Positions 1 through 7,940 of a stretch of DNA of 64,000 nt are shown piece by piece. The first letter of the stretch is position 1. Every line of letters begins with the position of its first letter. Position numbers and translations under genes: made by a program. The DNA comes from Acetatifactor sp. (GTDB lineage Bacteria; Bacillota; Clostridia; Lachnospirales; Lachnospiraceae), in NCBI GenBank assembly GCA_016290775.1, contig JAEEVF010000001.1:372001-436000 (forward strand). Direction: 5' to 3'. The notes beneath the pieces were generated by a model. That model was not told the origin of the DNA and made no database searches. It saw nothing but the letters and a program-made list of their open reading frames with translations.

Positions 1-30
1 TGGACCAAGGCGTTTGACATGAATTGAAAA

Positions 31-52
31 TTAGCCGTCAAGTGACGGCTAA
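31..52. repeat. Palindrome upstream of ABC operon
   Basis: Perfect 10-bp inverted repeat: TTAGCCGTCA, 2-nt centre AG, TGACGGCTAA. An outer pairing of GGCGTTT (9-15) with AAACGCC (55-61) can extend the stem. It is followed by A residues rather than T, so it is a poor rightward terminator. It could be an operator, or the leftward terminator of a gene outside the window. Confidence 0.45.
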
Positions 53-65
53 AAAAACGCCCTGA

Positions 66-83
66 GGTTAGTAAAAACTAACC
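66..83. promoter_or_regulatory. DtxR-like operator (site A)
   Basis: GGTTAG-TAAAAA-CTAACC, an 18-bp palindrome ending 26 bp before the ABC transporter start codon. It has the same GRTTAG-N6-CTAACY pattern as two sites before the methyltransferase/DtxR operon at 5281-5319. The half-sites resemble the known DtxR/IdeR consensus (GGTTAG..CTAACC). Binding by the product of 6011-6430 is inferred. Confidence 0.65.
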
Positions 84-109
84 ATGGCGCATATAATGGA
101 GGAAGTGAA

Positions 110-1843
110 ATGTTTAAGAGAGTGAAACCTTACGTCGGAGAGTACAAAAAGTACACCATATGGGCAACGATCCTGATGTGCATAGGCATTATCGCTAATG
201 TGGCACCATACTTTTTAATATATCAGATCATCGCACCGCTGACGAGAGGAGAGCACATTGACGCATCTTTTATCTTGCTCAGGGTTATCCTGGTAGCCGT
301 GTGTGAGATCATCTTTTCTGTTTCCTATGTAAAGGGATTGGAGTTTTCTCATATCAGCGCATACAATACCTTGAAAAACCTAAGGGTTTCTCTCAAGGCA
401 AAGCTGGAGAAACAACCTTTGGGGAATATCAATGAACTAGGTACCGGGCGGATCAAGAAAGTCTTTACGGATGACATTGATCAGATAGAACTTCTTTTGG
501 CTCATGCCATTCCGGAAGGAATCGCGAATATTGCAATTCCTATACTGATCATCGTGCTCATGTTTGTTTTTGATTGGAGGCTTGGACTTTTATCGCTTGT
601 TCCGCTGGTGATCGGAATGTTTGCCATGGGCATGATGATGAAATCCGGTATGGAAAAGATGAATGCCTACTATGAATCTGCGGCGAAGATGAATAACACG
701 ATCATTGAGTATGTCAATGGCATGGAGGTCGTAAAGGTCTTTAACAAGGACGGAGATTCTTATAAGCGCTTTGGCGACACAGTAAGAAGTTATCGCGATT
801 TCACGCTTGATTGGTACAAGGTATGCTGGCCGTGGATGGCGATCTATGCAAGCGTGCTCCCTTGCCTTGTGCTTTTGATGTTGCCTTTTGGATCCTTGAT
901 GGTGCTTGGCGGAACGATTGCGCTTGATAAGATGGTGCTCGTATTCTGCATGTCTTTCGCGGTGGGGCCTTCCGTCTTAAAGGCATTGAATTTCGCAGGC
1001 AAATTTCCACAGCTTGATTATAAGATCGCAGAGCTTGAGAAGATGATGGAGCATCCGCCGCTGAAGGAAGGTACGGCAGGATTTCAGGGTAAGAATCTCG
1101 ATGTTGAGTTCAAGAACGTTCACTTTGGTTATGAGGATGCGGAGGTTTTGCATGGCGTGAATCTTTCGCTGAAGCAAGGAACCACGACGGCGCTTGTGGG
1201 AGAATCCGGAAGCGGTAAGTCTACGCTGGCAAAGCTCCTGGTACATTACTATGACTTAAATTCTGGAAGCATATCGATCGGCGGTCAGGGCATTACGGAC
1301 ATGTCCCTACAGGCCCTGAATGATCAAGTGGCTTTTGTATCGCAGGAACAGTTTTTATTTAACACTACCTTGTACGAAAACATTTTGATTGGAAAACCGA
1401 GTGCCAAGAAAGAAGAAGTATTTGAAGCTGCAAAGAGAGCACAATGTAACGAATTCTTGGAAAGATTTCCTGATGGCATTGAAACACAAGCGGGTGATGG
1501 CGGCAAGCAATTATCCGGGGGAGAAAGACAGAGAATTTCTCTTGCGAGAGCAATTCTAAAGAATGCCCCCATCATTGTTCTGGATGAGGCAACGGCATTC
1601 ATGGATCCTGAGAACGAGGAGAAGATGAATGCGGCGCTAGACGAGATCGTAAAGGATAAGACGGTGCTTGTGATAGCCCACAGACTTTCAACTATCAGGA
1701 ATGCAGATAAGATCTGTGTTATGAAGGAAGGTAACTGTATTGCAGCGGATACACACGACAAGCTGTTGGAAGTGTGCCCCGAGTACAAGAAATTGTGGGA
1801 CGCATCGGTATCTGCAAGTACCTGGAAAGTAAGGGAGGCATAA
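110..1843 (+). CDS. ABC exporter-fold half-transporter, likely iron/metal-linked
   Basis: A 577-residue half-transporter with an N-terminal six-helix membrane domain (about residues 15-310) and a C-terminal ATPase. Walker A is GESGSGKST (about 365-373), the signature is LSGGERQR and Walker B runs IIVLDEATA, so the ATPase looks intact. It is the first gene of a pair with a 4-bp gap to a second 577-residue half-transporter, so the working unit is probably a heterodimer. The pair resembles YbtPQ/IrtAB-type transporters, which have an exporter fold but serve iron-siderophore uptake; this comparison is from memory. A DtxR-like palindrome just upstream supports iron or manganese control. The start is ATG 110 after GGAGGAAG. 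A multidrug exporter role cannot be excluded. Confidence 0.85.
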   Translation: MFKRVKPYVGEYKKYTIWATILMCIGIIANVAPYFLIYQIIAPLTRGEHIDASFILLRVILVAVCEIIFSVSYVKGLEFSHISAYNTLKNLRVSLKAKLEKQPLGNINELGTGRIKKVFTDDIDQIELLLAHAIPEGIANIAIPILIIVLMFVFDWRLGLLSLVPLVIGMFAMGMMMKSGMEKMNAYYESAAKMNNTIIEYVNGMEVVKVFNKDGDSYKRFGDTVRSYRDFTLDWYKVCWPWMAIYASVLPCLVLLMLPFGSLMVLGGTIALDKMVLVFCMSFAVGPSVLKALNFAGKFPQLDYKIAELEKMMEHPPLKEGTAGFQGKNLDVEFKNVHFGYEDAEVLHGVNLSLKQGTTTALVGESGSGKSTLAKLLVHYYDLNSGSISIGGQGITDMSLQALNDQVAFVSQEQFLFNTTLYENILIGKPSAKKEEVFEAAKRAQCNEFLERFPDGIETQAGDGGKQLSGGERQRISLARAILKNAPIIVLDEATAFMDPENEEKMNAALDEIVKDKTVLVIAHRLSTIRNADKICVMKEGNCIAADTHDKLLEVCPEYKKLWDASVSASTWKVREA

Positions 1844-1847
1844 GATC

Positions 1848-3581
1848 ATGTTAAAGATATTACACAGATTGATCAATATTACTGGAAAGTACAAGGGTAA
1901 AATCCGTGCCTCTTACGTAACGGCCTTCTTGAAGGGCATCATGATGAAGGCACCTTTAATTCTTTGCTTTTTATGCATTAGTTGGTTTATGGAAGGGGAG
2001 ATGGATAAACCGAGATGTATCTTGCTTGGTATTGCGGTTCTCGCCAGCGTTATTTTGCAGACAGTGTTTGAACACGCCACGAACGTATTACAATCAGCAA
2101 CTGGATACAAGGTATTTGCTGATATGCGCATCCGACTGGGAGATCATTTAAGAAAGCTTCCAATGGGGTATTTTACGGAGGGAAACATCGGAAAGATCAG
2201 TTCCGTACTTGCCACGGATATGGTTTTTATCGAAGAGAACTGTATGGGCGTATTATCCGAACTTGTGACGTTCATTATTTCCCAGGCGCTCATGACAGCC
2301 ATGATGTTCGTGATGGACGTAAGGCTTGGCTTCTTGTGTCTTTTCATTGTTGCAATGTTCATTTTGGTCGGAAATCTCATGCTTCGTACGACGATGAAGC
2401 ATTCCGTGATCAAGCAGGAGTGTTCTGAATCATTGACAGAGGAGGTACTGGATTTCGCAGAAGGAATCGGCATCATCAAGTCCTACAACATGCTCGGCGA
2501 AAAATCCAAGAGACTCTCGGACGAATTCGAAAAGAGCTGTAAGGAAAGCATTGATTTCGAGATTGCATATAGTCCCTGGGCGCGAGCGCTTTATCTGACA
2601 TTTGGCATAGGTACTTCGTTGGTACTGGCACTGTGCGCATACCTCTTCCAAAACGGTGAGATTTCTGACATCTATATGGTTGGCATGGCACTGTTCCTTT
2701 TTGATCTGTTTGTTTCGATCAAGAGTTATTACGGCCAGATGGCAAGGCTTACGGTAACGAGCGCGAGCCTCGACAGGATTGAGGAAGTCTTTGCAGCTGA
2801 GGAGTTAAAGGACGAGGGCACAAAGCGATTACAGGATGTCTCTAACTTTGGTGCTGAAATGGGAGAGATCGAATACGATCACGTCACTTTCGGTTATAGC
2901 GAAAAGGATGTGCTAAAAGATGTTTCGTTTTCGGTAAAGAAAGGTCAGATGACGGCACTTGTGGGACCGTCAGGTGGAGGTAAGTCGACCATAGCATCGC
3001 TGCTGGCGAGGTTTTGGGACGTGAAGAACGGGCGAATCCTCGTGAAAGGAGAAGATATTCGAGAGGTATCCCTTGGGAGCCTGATGGATCAGATCAGCAT
3101 GGTGTTCCAGAGAGTCTATCTTTTCCAAGATACGGTCTATAACAATATCGCCATAGGAAGGCCAAATGCGACGAGAGAAGAGGTAGAAGAGGCGGCTAAG
3201 AAGGCAAGGTGCTATGACTTTATCATGCAGCTTCCCAATGGATTTGATACCGTAATCGGTGAGGGCGGTGCATCCCTTTCCGGCGGTGAGAAGCAGAGAA
3301 TATCCATTGCAAGATGTATCTTAAAGGATGCACCCATCGTCATTCTTGACGAGGCTACCGCAAGTGTGGATGCCGACAATGAGAGAGCCATTCAAGAGGC
3401 AATTTCGGAGCTTTGCAAGGACAAGACGCTTCTTGTGATCGCACACAGACTCAAAACCATAAAGGACGCAGATCAGATACTTGTTGTTTCGGGCGGCGAG
3501 ATCATAGAACGAGGTGATCATGCATCCCTGATGGAGATGGATGGGACCTATGCCCATATGGTTTCATTACAGGTATCATAA
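1848..3581 (+). CDS. ABC exporter-fold half-transporter, partner of 110-1843
   Basis: A 577-residue partner subunit with a six-helix membrane domain followed by an ATPase. It shows Walker A GPSGGGKST (about 378-386), signature LSGGEKQR and Walker B IVILDEATA. Starts at ATG 1848 with GGGAGG upstream, 4 bp after the first subunit, so the two are surely cotranscribed. Identical length and family as its neighbour suggest a heterodimer with two competent ATP sites. Substrate is inferred from context to be a metal chelate: a DtxR-like operator precedes the operon and a Mn riboswitch follows it. Confidence 0.85.
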   Translation: MLKILHRLINITGKYKGKIRASYVTAFLKGIMMKAPLILCFLCISWFMEGEMDKPRCILLGIAVLASVILQTVFEHATNVLQSATGYKVFADMRIRLGDHLRKLPMGYFTEGNIGKISSVLATDMVFIEENCMGVLSELVTFIISQALMTAMMFVMDVRLGFLCLFIVAMFILVGNLMLRTTMKHSVIKQECSESLTEEVLDFAEGIGIIKSYNMLGEKSKRLSDEFEKSCKESIDFEIAYSPWARALYLTFGIGTSLVLALCAYLFQNGEISDIYMVGMALFLFDLFVSIKSYYGQMARLTVTSASLDRIEEVFAAEELKDEGTKRLQDVSNFGAEMGEIEYDHVTFGYSEKDVLKDVSFSVKKGQMTALVGPSGGGKSTIASLLARFWDVKNGRILVKGEDIREVSLGSLMDQISMVFQRVYLFQDTVYNNIAIGRPNATREEVEEAAKKARCYDFIMQLPNGFDTVIGEGGASLSGGEKQRISIARCILKDAPIVILDEATASVDADNERAIQEAISELCKDKTLLVIAHRLKTIKDADQILVVSGGEIIERGDHASLMEMDGTYAHMVSLQVS

Positions 3582-3619
3582 ACAAGTTGATTAGGGATTT
3601 GAGTTGTAATGCCAACCCA

Positions 3620-3648
3620 TTGACAAACGAACAAACATGTGATACTAT
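3620..3648 (+). promoter_or_regulatory. Promoter of Mn riboswitch-mntP transcript
   Basis: -35 TTGACA at 3620-3625; 17 bp later a weak -10 TACTAT at 3643-3648 (GATACT at 3641 is an alternative). It lies just ahead of the riboswitch. Confidence 0.55.
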
Positions 3649-3656
3649 TTCTCAAT

Positions 3657-3746
3657 AATTCCCATGGGGGAGTAGCAAGCGCGCAGCGTAACAAGTCAAC
3701 ATACTGACCGAATGGTCTGGCTTGTTTTAAATTGCGAGACTCATGT
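3657..3746 (+). promoter_or_regulatory. yybP-ykoY manganese riboswitch aptamer
   Basis: The hallmark conserved blocks are present in order: GGGGGAGTAGC at 3666-3676, CAAGTCAACAT at 3693-3703, TGGCTTGT at 3717-3724 and TTGCGAGACT at 3732-3741. CAAG and CTTG pair the middle stem, and CATG/CATG can close the base. Members of this family sense Mn2+ and commonly control mntP-type exporters, which is the gene downstream. A hairpin at about 3743-3764 and a terminator at 3786-3823 form the expression platform. Confidence 0.9.
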
Positions 3747-3785
3747 ATAGCGAAACTATACGTGAATCATATGTTTAGGAATAGA

Positions 3786-3823
3786 GATCAAGTATAGTGA
3801 AGTCTATGCTTGATCTTTTTGTT
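3786..3823 (+). terminator. Riboswitch-controlled intrinsic terminator
   Basis: GATCAAGTATAG, loop TGAAGT, CTATGCTTGATC, then TTTTT: a 12-bp stem (one G-U) with a U-tract. It sits between the Mn aptamer and the transporter start, so termination would be the low-Mn default if the switch works like known ON switches. It also shows that the transporter cannot start at the upstream TTG at 3810, inside the stem. Confidence 0.85.
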
Positions 3824-3884
3824 ATCCGTAGAAGAGCGGCATGGGATCAGTTTGCATAATATGGCGTCGGAGGAAACGATAAGG

Positions 3885-5237
3885 ATGGGGATCGTTGAGC
3901 TTTTCATACTGGCAGTGGGATTATCAATGGATGCTTTTGCGGTATCCATATGCAAGGGGATTGAGACAAAGAAAGCATCACTAAAGCAGGCTTTATTGTG
4001 CGGCATATGGTTTGGCGGGTTTCAGGGGCTCATGCCGTTTATCGGCTATGTGCTTGGATCAAGGCTGGAATTCATCATCAGCAAGGTGGCGCCGATCCTT
4101 GCGTTTGCATTGCTCGCCATTATTGGTGCGAACATGATCCGAGAGTCTTTTGGTGCTGAGGAGGAGACGAAGGCGGGATTTGACGTAAAGACGATGTTTC
4201 TTTTGGCAGTTGCGACTTCCATCGATGCATTGGCGGTCGGCATCACGTTCGTGGCAGTGCCAGTGCGGATCGTGAATGCCTCTGGAATGATCAATACGAT
4301 CATTGGATGCCTGGTGATTGTTGCCACCACATTTGTTTTCTCGGCGATCGGAGTGAAGATCGGGAATGCGTTTGGGGCAAGGTTTAAGTCGGGTGCGGAA
4401 GCGGCAGGAGGCTTTGTTCTCGCCTTTATTGGACTTAAGATCTTGCTGGAGCACTTTGGCGTGCTTGAGCTCATAAGCAACCAGGATGCAGTGTTCGGAC
4501 TTCTCATTCCGTTTGCAGGAACAATCTTGGGCTCTGCAGCAGTGTTTGTATTCGACAATGAGATCAAGGATGATCTCAAGCAGATTTTGACCGGTATGGC
4601 AGGAGGGATCATGATGGCGTGCGCAACCTGGACGCTGCTTTACCCTGCGATACTCAAGGGCGAGATCCTTTTGGCCGCTTTGGGATTTATCATCGGCATT
4701 GCATTTCAGCTATTGCTGGACAAGACGGTTCCGCACACGCATGTCTTTACCAATGCGGAGGAAGGCCCTGCGAACGGGCTGAAATACTCAGTTAAGATCA
4801 TGATGTCCGAGATCATTCACCACGTGCCTGAAGGAATGGCCGTTGGAGTCGCGTTTGCAGCCGCCTTGAATGGCACGGGAGACCTTTCGTTATCTGTGGC
4901 CATGGCGCTTACCATAGGGATTGCGCTTCAGAACATTCCGGAGGGCGTGTTTGTAGCATCGCCGATCAGGGCGGATGGTGAACAGAAGAGCAAATCCTTC
5001 CTGATGGGAGTGCTTTCAGGCGTTGTGGAGCCTGTTGTGGGTATTTTGATGGTGTTACTGGGGAAGTTGCTTCCAGGGAGCCTTCTGTTTGTCATGGCGC
5101 TTACCGGAGGAGGACTTTTCTTCCTAGTGATCGAGGAAATCATTCCTGCAATGTGTACTGGGAAACATTCTGACAAGGGAACGATCATGTTTGCAGTTTC
5201 CTTCTGCCTGATGATGGTAATGACTTTTTGCTCATGA
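3885..5237 (+). CDS. MntP-ZIP fusion metal transporter
   Basis: A 450-residue membrane protein that joins two transporter families. Residues 1 to about 200 match MntP Mn exporters, including the repeated signature LSMDAFAVSICKG near the start and TSIDALAVGIT near residue 110. Residues about 205-450 match ZIP transporters, with the helix motifs HHVPEG (about 315) and LQNIPEG (about 355). ATG 3885 is preferred because GGAGG lies upstream and the earlier in-frame TTG lies inside the riboswitch terminator. MntP exports Mn2+ whereas ZIPs usually move metal inward, so one chain with both is unusual. The ZIP half may be rewired for export or may modulate the MntP half. The Mn riboswitch supports a manganese role. 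Confidence 0.85.
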   Translation: MGIVELFILAVGLSMDAFAVSICKGIETKKASLKQALLCGIWFGGFQGLMPFIGYVLGSRLEFIISKVAPILAFALLAIIGANMIRESFGAEEETKAGFDVKTMFLLAVATSIDALAVGITFVAVPVRIVNASGMINTIIGCLVIVATTFVFSAIGVKIGNAFGARFKSGAEAAGGFVLAFIGLKILLEHFGVLELISNQDAVFGLLIPFAGTILGSAAVFVFDNEIKDDLKQILTGMAGGIMMACATWTLLYPAILKGEILLAALGFIIGIAFQLLLDKTVPHTHVFTNAEEGPANGLKYSVKIMMSEIIHHVPEGMAVGVAFAAALNGTGDLSLSVAMALTIGIALQNIPEGVFVASPIRADGEQKSKSFLMGVLSGVVEPVVGILMVLLGKLLPGSLLFVMALTGGGLFFLVIEEIIPAMCTGKHSDKGTIMFAVSFCLMMVMTFCS

Positions 5238-5265
5238 ACATGATGATGTTTTACATAGGAAGGGC

Positions 5266-5294
5266 TTGACATTCTTTTGCGGTTAGAATATACT
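5266..5294 (+). promoter_or_regulatory. Promoter of methyltransferase-DtxR operon
   Basis: TTGACA (5266-5271), 17-bp spacer, TATACT (5289-5294). The -10 lies inside DtxR-like operator B, the layout expected for repression by occlusion. Confidence 0.8.
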
Positions 5295-5319
5295 AACTAA
5301 AGATTAGTTAAAACTAACT
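5281..5319. promoter_or_regulatory. Two DtxR-like operators (sites B and C)
   Basis: Site B is GGTTAG-AATATA-CTAACT (5281-5298), covering the -10. Site C is GATTAG-TTAAAA-CTAACT (5302-5319), just downstream. Both share GRTTAG-N6-CTAACY with the site before the ABC operon. The operon they precede encodes a DtxR-family protein, so autoregulation is likely (inference). Confidence 0.7.
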
Positions 5320-5368
5320 CTTCGGCACGCGAAAAATGCCGTAAAGAAGGAATGGGAGGCTTTTTTTA

Positions 5369-5992
5369 ATGGGACTGTATAAGGATTTTGTGAGTCAGAC
5401 AAGGAAACCAGAGGGCTTTCTTGGCAAGGTGATGGTGGATGGCATGAACGGCGGACATGCTAAGATGGCAGATTGGGGGATGTCGCATCTCGAAAGCATC
5501 GCCCCGTCGGAAATCGTGGAGCTTGGATGCGGTGGCGGTCGCAATGCGGGAGAGCTTTTGAGAAGATATCCGGCAGCAAAAGTGACGGCAATCGATTACT
5601 CCGAGGTCTCCGTGGAAAAGGCAAGGGATTACAATCAGGAAATGATCAAAGCACGCAGATGAAAAATAGACAAGGGGGATGTATCAGCCCTGGAATTGCC
5701 GGAAGAAACCTACGATCTTGCAACTGCTTTTGAAACGGTTTATTTTTGGCCTGGACTTGAGAAATGCTTCTCTCAGGTTGCAAAGGTGTTAAAGCCAGGC
5801 GGTGTCTTTATGATCGTGAATGAATCGGATGGGACGGATGCCATGAGCCTGAAATTCGAAAAGATCATCGAAGGGATGAAATGTCATACGGCAGAGGAGA
5901 TCAAGCGTGCACTGGTGGCTGCAGGGTTTTCCAAGGTGAAGACGGATCATCATGGATCAAAGCCCTGGATCACCGTTTTGGCAAGAAAGTGA
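5369..5992 (+). pseudogene. Class I SAM methyltransferase interrupted by in-frame TGA
   Basis: One continuous reading frame encodes a Rossmann methyltransferase (motif I VELGCGGGRNAGEL, motif II VTAIDYSE, then FDLATAF-like and VLKPGG motifs), but codon 98 (5660-5662) is TGA. Both halves are otherwise intact, in frame and about normal length (207 codons). As I recall relatives, this spot reads GRC, so TGA may replace a Cys codon. That fits either a fresh nonsense mutation or selenocysteine. A small hairpin (AGGG 5673-5676 with CCCT 5688-5691, loop beginning GG) starts 10 nt after TGA, near where a bacterial SECIS would sit. The gene is first in a DtxR-regulated operon. If TGA is a stop, no full enzyme is made. 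Confidence 0.7.
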
Positions 5993-6010
5993 TCGGGAGG
6001 GACGAGATTC

Positions 6011-6430
6011 ATGTTTCCAGGACGGGAAAAGGACGCAGAAGGTCTGGGAATGAATGAATCAAGAGAGGATTACATTAAGACCATTTATGCGTTGAAAAGC
6101 AGAATGAAGATTGTCAGGTCTGTGGATGTCGCGAATGAAATGGGCTATACGCGTCCGAGCGTGTCGAGGGCGACAACGACTCTCAAGGAAAAGGGCCTGA
6201 TCACCATGGACGGAAAGAAGGGGATCAATCTGACCAAGAAAGGCCTCGAGGTGGCTCGCATGATCAGCGAAAAGCATGAACTCCTAAAGGATTTTTTGCT
6301 ACAGACAACGGGAACGGACGAGAAGGCGGCAGAGGAAGAGGCGTGTCGGATGGAGCATTTTGTCAGCCAGGCCACCCTGGATGGGATCCGGGATTTCATT
6401 CAGAAAAATCGACAGGATGCCACGACCTGA
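6011..6430 (+). CDS. DtxR/MntR-family metal-dependent repressor
   Basis: A 139-residue protein with the DtxR-family N-terminal winged helix (EDYIKTIYAL; recognition region YTRPSVSRATTTLKEKGLI; LTKKGLEVA) and the metal-binding/dimerisation helices (AEEEACRMEHFVS). The Cys and the Glu-His pair in the latter match family metal ligands. No SH3-like third domain is present, as in MntR-type members. GGGAGG at 5995-6000 supports ATG 6011; ATG 6050 would fit the family N-terminus better but has a weak ribosome site. It is second in an operon whose promoter carries two GRTTAG-N6-CTAACY palindromes, so it likely represses itself and the ABC operon in response to Fe2+ or Mn2+. Confidence 0.88.
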   Translation: MFPGREKDAEGLGMNESREDYIKTIYALKSRMKIVRSVDVANEMGYTRPSVSRATTTLKEKGLITMDGKKGINLTKKGLEVARMISEKHELLKDFLLQTTGTDEKAAEEEACRMEHFVSQATLDGIRDFIQKNRQDATT

Positions 6431-6454
6431 GCAAGCCATAGTTTTATTTTATAA

Positions 6455-6483
6455 TTGAAAACCGAGATGCGACGTGATATACT
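6455..6483 (+). promoter_or_regulatory. ychF promoter
   Basis: TTGAAA (6455-6460), 17-bp spacer, TATACT (6478-6483), 38 bp before the start codon. Confidence 0.75.
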
Positions 6484-6521
6484 TAAGCGACATTAGGTTT
6501 TGAAATAAGGAGAAGTATATC

Positions 6522-7619
6522 ATGCAGTTGGGCATTGTCGGTTTACCGAACGTTGGCAAAAGTACATTATTTAATTCTTTGACGAAGGCGGGAGCGGAAT
6601 CCGCGAATTATCCGTTCTGCACCATCGATCCGAACGTGGGGATCGTGCCGGTGCCGGATGAGAGACTGAAGCTCCTTGGAGACATGTATCACTCCAAGAA
6701 GGTAACGCCTGCAGTCATTGAGTTCGTTGACATAGCAGGCCTGGTGAAGGGCGCGTCCAAGGGAGAGGGCCTGGGAAATCAGTTCCTTGCAAACATCCGT
6801 GAGGTGGATGCCATCGTGCACGTAGTGCGCTGCTTTGAGGATCCTAACGTGATCCACGTGGACGGAAGCGTAGATCCGTTAAGAGACATCGAGACCATCA
6901 ATCTGGAGTTGATCTTTGCAGATCTGGAGGTGCTTGAGAGACGCTTTTCCAAGGTTGCCAAAGCCGCTAAGATGGATAAGACCCTTGCCAAGGAAGAGGC
7001 GCTTCTCGTACGCCTGAAGGAGTGGCTTGAGAGCGGCAAGATGGCAAAGACCATTGAGGTGGAAGACGAGGACGAAGCGGCAATCCTGAAGGGATATAAC
7101 CTCTTGACCTATAAGCCCGTGATCTATGCGGCAAACGTTGCCGAGGATGATCTTGCGGATGACGGTGCTTCCAATGAATATGTTCAGAGAGTCCGCGAAT
7201 TTGCAGCGAAGGAAGGCAGCGAGGTGTTTGCCATCTGCGCACAGATCGAGCAGGAGATCGCGGAACTCGAGGATGATGAGAAGGCCGAGTTTTTGAATGA
7301 GCTTGGCGTAAAGGAGTCCGGCCTGGAGAAGCTGATCAAGGCAAGCTATTCGCTTCTTGGCCTCATGAGCTTCCTGACCGCAGGTGAGGATGAGACGAGA
7401 GCCTGGACCATCAAGATCGGTACCAAGGCGCCTCAGGCAGCCGGAAAGATCCACACGGATTTCGAACGCGGATTCATCAAGGCTGAGGTGGTGAATTACA
7501 AGGATCTGCTGGAACAGGGGTCCCTTGCAGCCGCCAGAGAAAAAGGCCTCGTGGGCATGGAAGGAAAAGATTATGTCGTAAAAGACGGCGACGTAATATT
7601 ATTCAGATTCAATGTCTAA
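6522..7619 (+). CDS. ychF: Redox-regulated ATPase YchF (OLA1 family)
   Basis: A 365-residue protein of canonical YchF length. The G1 P-loop GLPNVGKS is near residue 6, the G3 segment reads FVDIAGLVKGA, and the C-terminal TGS-like domain ends in DGDVILFRFNV, a hallmark of the family. Family members prefer ATP over GTP, bind ribosomes and affect translation and stress responses. It is a single gene with its own promoter upstream and a strong terminator downstream. ATG 6522 is preceded by AAGGAG. Confidence 0.97.
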   Translation: MQLGIVGLPNVGKSTLFNSLTKAGAESANYPFCTIDPNVGIVPVPDERLKLLGDMYHSKKVTPAVIEFVDIAGLVKGASKGEGLGNQFLANIREVDAIVHVVRCFEDPNVIHVDGSVDPLRDIETINLELIFADLEVLERRFSKVAKAAKMDKTLAKEEALLVRLKEWLESGKMAKTIEVEDEDEAAILKGYNLLTYKPVIYAANVAEDDLADDGASNEYVQRVREFAAKEGSEVFAICAQIEQEIAELEDDEKAEFLNELGVKESGLEKLIKASYSLLGLMSFLTAGEDETRAWTIKIGTKAPQAAGKIHTDFERGFIKAEVVNYKDLLEQGSLAAAREKGLVGMEGKDYVVKDGDVILFRFNV

Positions 7620-7670
7620 ATTAAGAATTATTAAGAAATTATAAAAATTTTTTTGAACCGCATATTTGGA

Positions 7671-7707
7671 AGATATAGTACCCGAAAAAGCGTCAACCAC
7701 TATATCT
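7671..7707 (+). other. Unassigned 9-bp stem-loop
   Basis: AGATATAGT (7671-7679) and ACTATATCT (7699-7707) pair perfectly around a 19-nt loop, directly before the ychF terminator. It matches no riboswitch I recognise. It may protect the 3' end of the ychF transcript or belong to a short RNA. Confidence 0.4.
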
Positions 7708-7717
7708 TGTGGCCAAG

Positions 7718-7750
7718 GGCCCTGCGAACCATCGCAGGGCCTTATTTTAT
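7718..7750 (+). terminator. ychF terminator
   Basis: GGCCCTGCGA, loop ACCA, TCGCAGGGCC followed by TTATTTTATT: a 10-bp GC-rich stem with a U-rich tail. Confidence 0.85.
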
Positions 7751-7783
7751 TGCATTTCTGCCCAAAAACCTTCACAAAAATGC

Positions 7784-7812
7784 TTGCAAATTCTTAAGAA
7801 ATGAGGTAATAT
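7784..7812 (+). promoter_or_regulatory. dcw cluster promoter (PmraZ)
   Basis: TTGCAA (7784-7789), 17-bp spacer, TAATAT (7807-7812), immediately upstream of the MraZ repeats. Confidence 0.7.
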
Positions 7813-7820
7813 TTACTCGT

Positions 7821-7860
7821 AAGTGGTAAAAAGTGGCACAAAGTGTTAGAAAGTGGTAGA
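7821..7860 (+). promoter_or_regulatory. MraZ operator: four 10-bp direct repeats
   Basis: Four consecutive 10-bp units: AAGTGGTAAA, AAGTGGCACA, AAGTGTTAGA, AAGTGGTAGA. This matches the known MraZ box, direct GTGG repeats at helical spacing. It lies just after the -10, so autorepression of the division cluster by MraZ is expected. The third repeat deviates (GTGT). Confidence 0.9.
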
Positions 7861-7940
7861 TATTAACGAAATAACAAACAAAATCATGACATAAATCGAA
7901 ATTTCGTTAACTTTCACTCGTTGGATGGGTGGTGATCAAG

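Noticed and set aside
92..97. Consensus TATAAT before the first ABC gene
   Set aside because: It overlaps the ribosome site region and lies only 12 bp before the start codon, with no -35 at the right distance, so it is unlikely to be a promoter for this gene.
3810..3884. 25-residue N-terminal extension of the MntP-ZIP protein from TTG 3810
   Set aside because: TTG 3810 lies inside the riboswitch terminator stem, and a good ribosome site precedes ATG 3885, where MntP homology begins.
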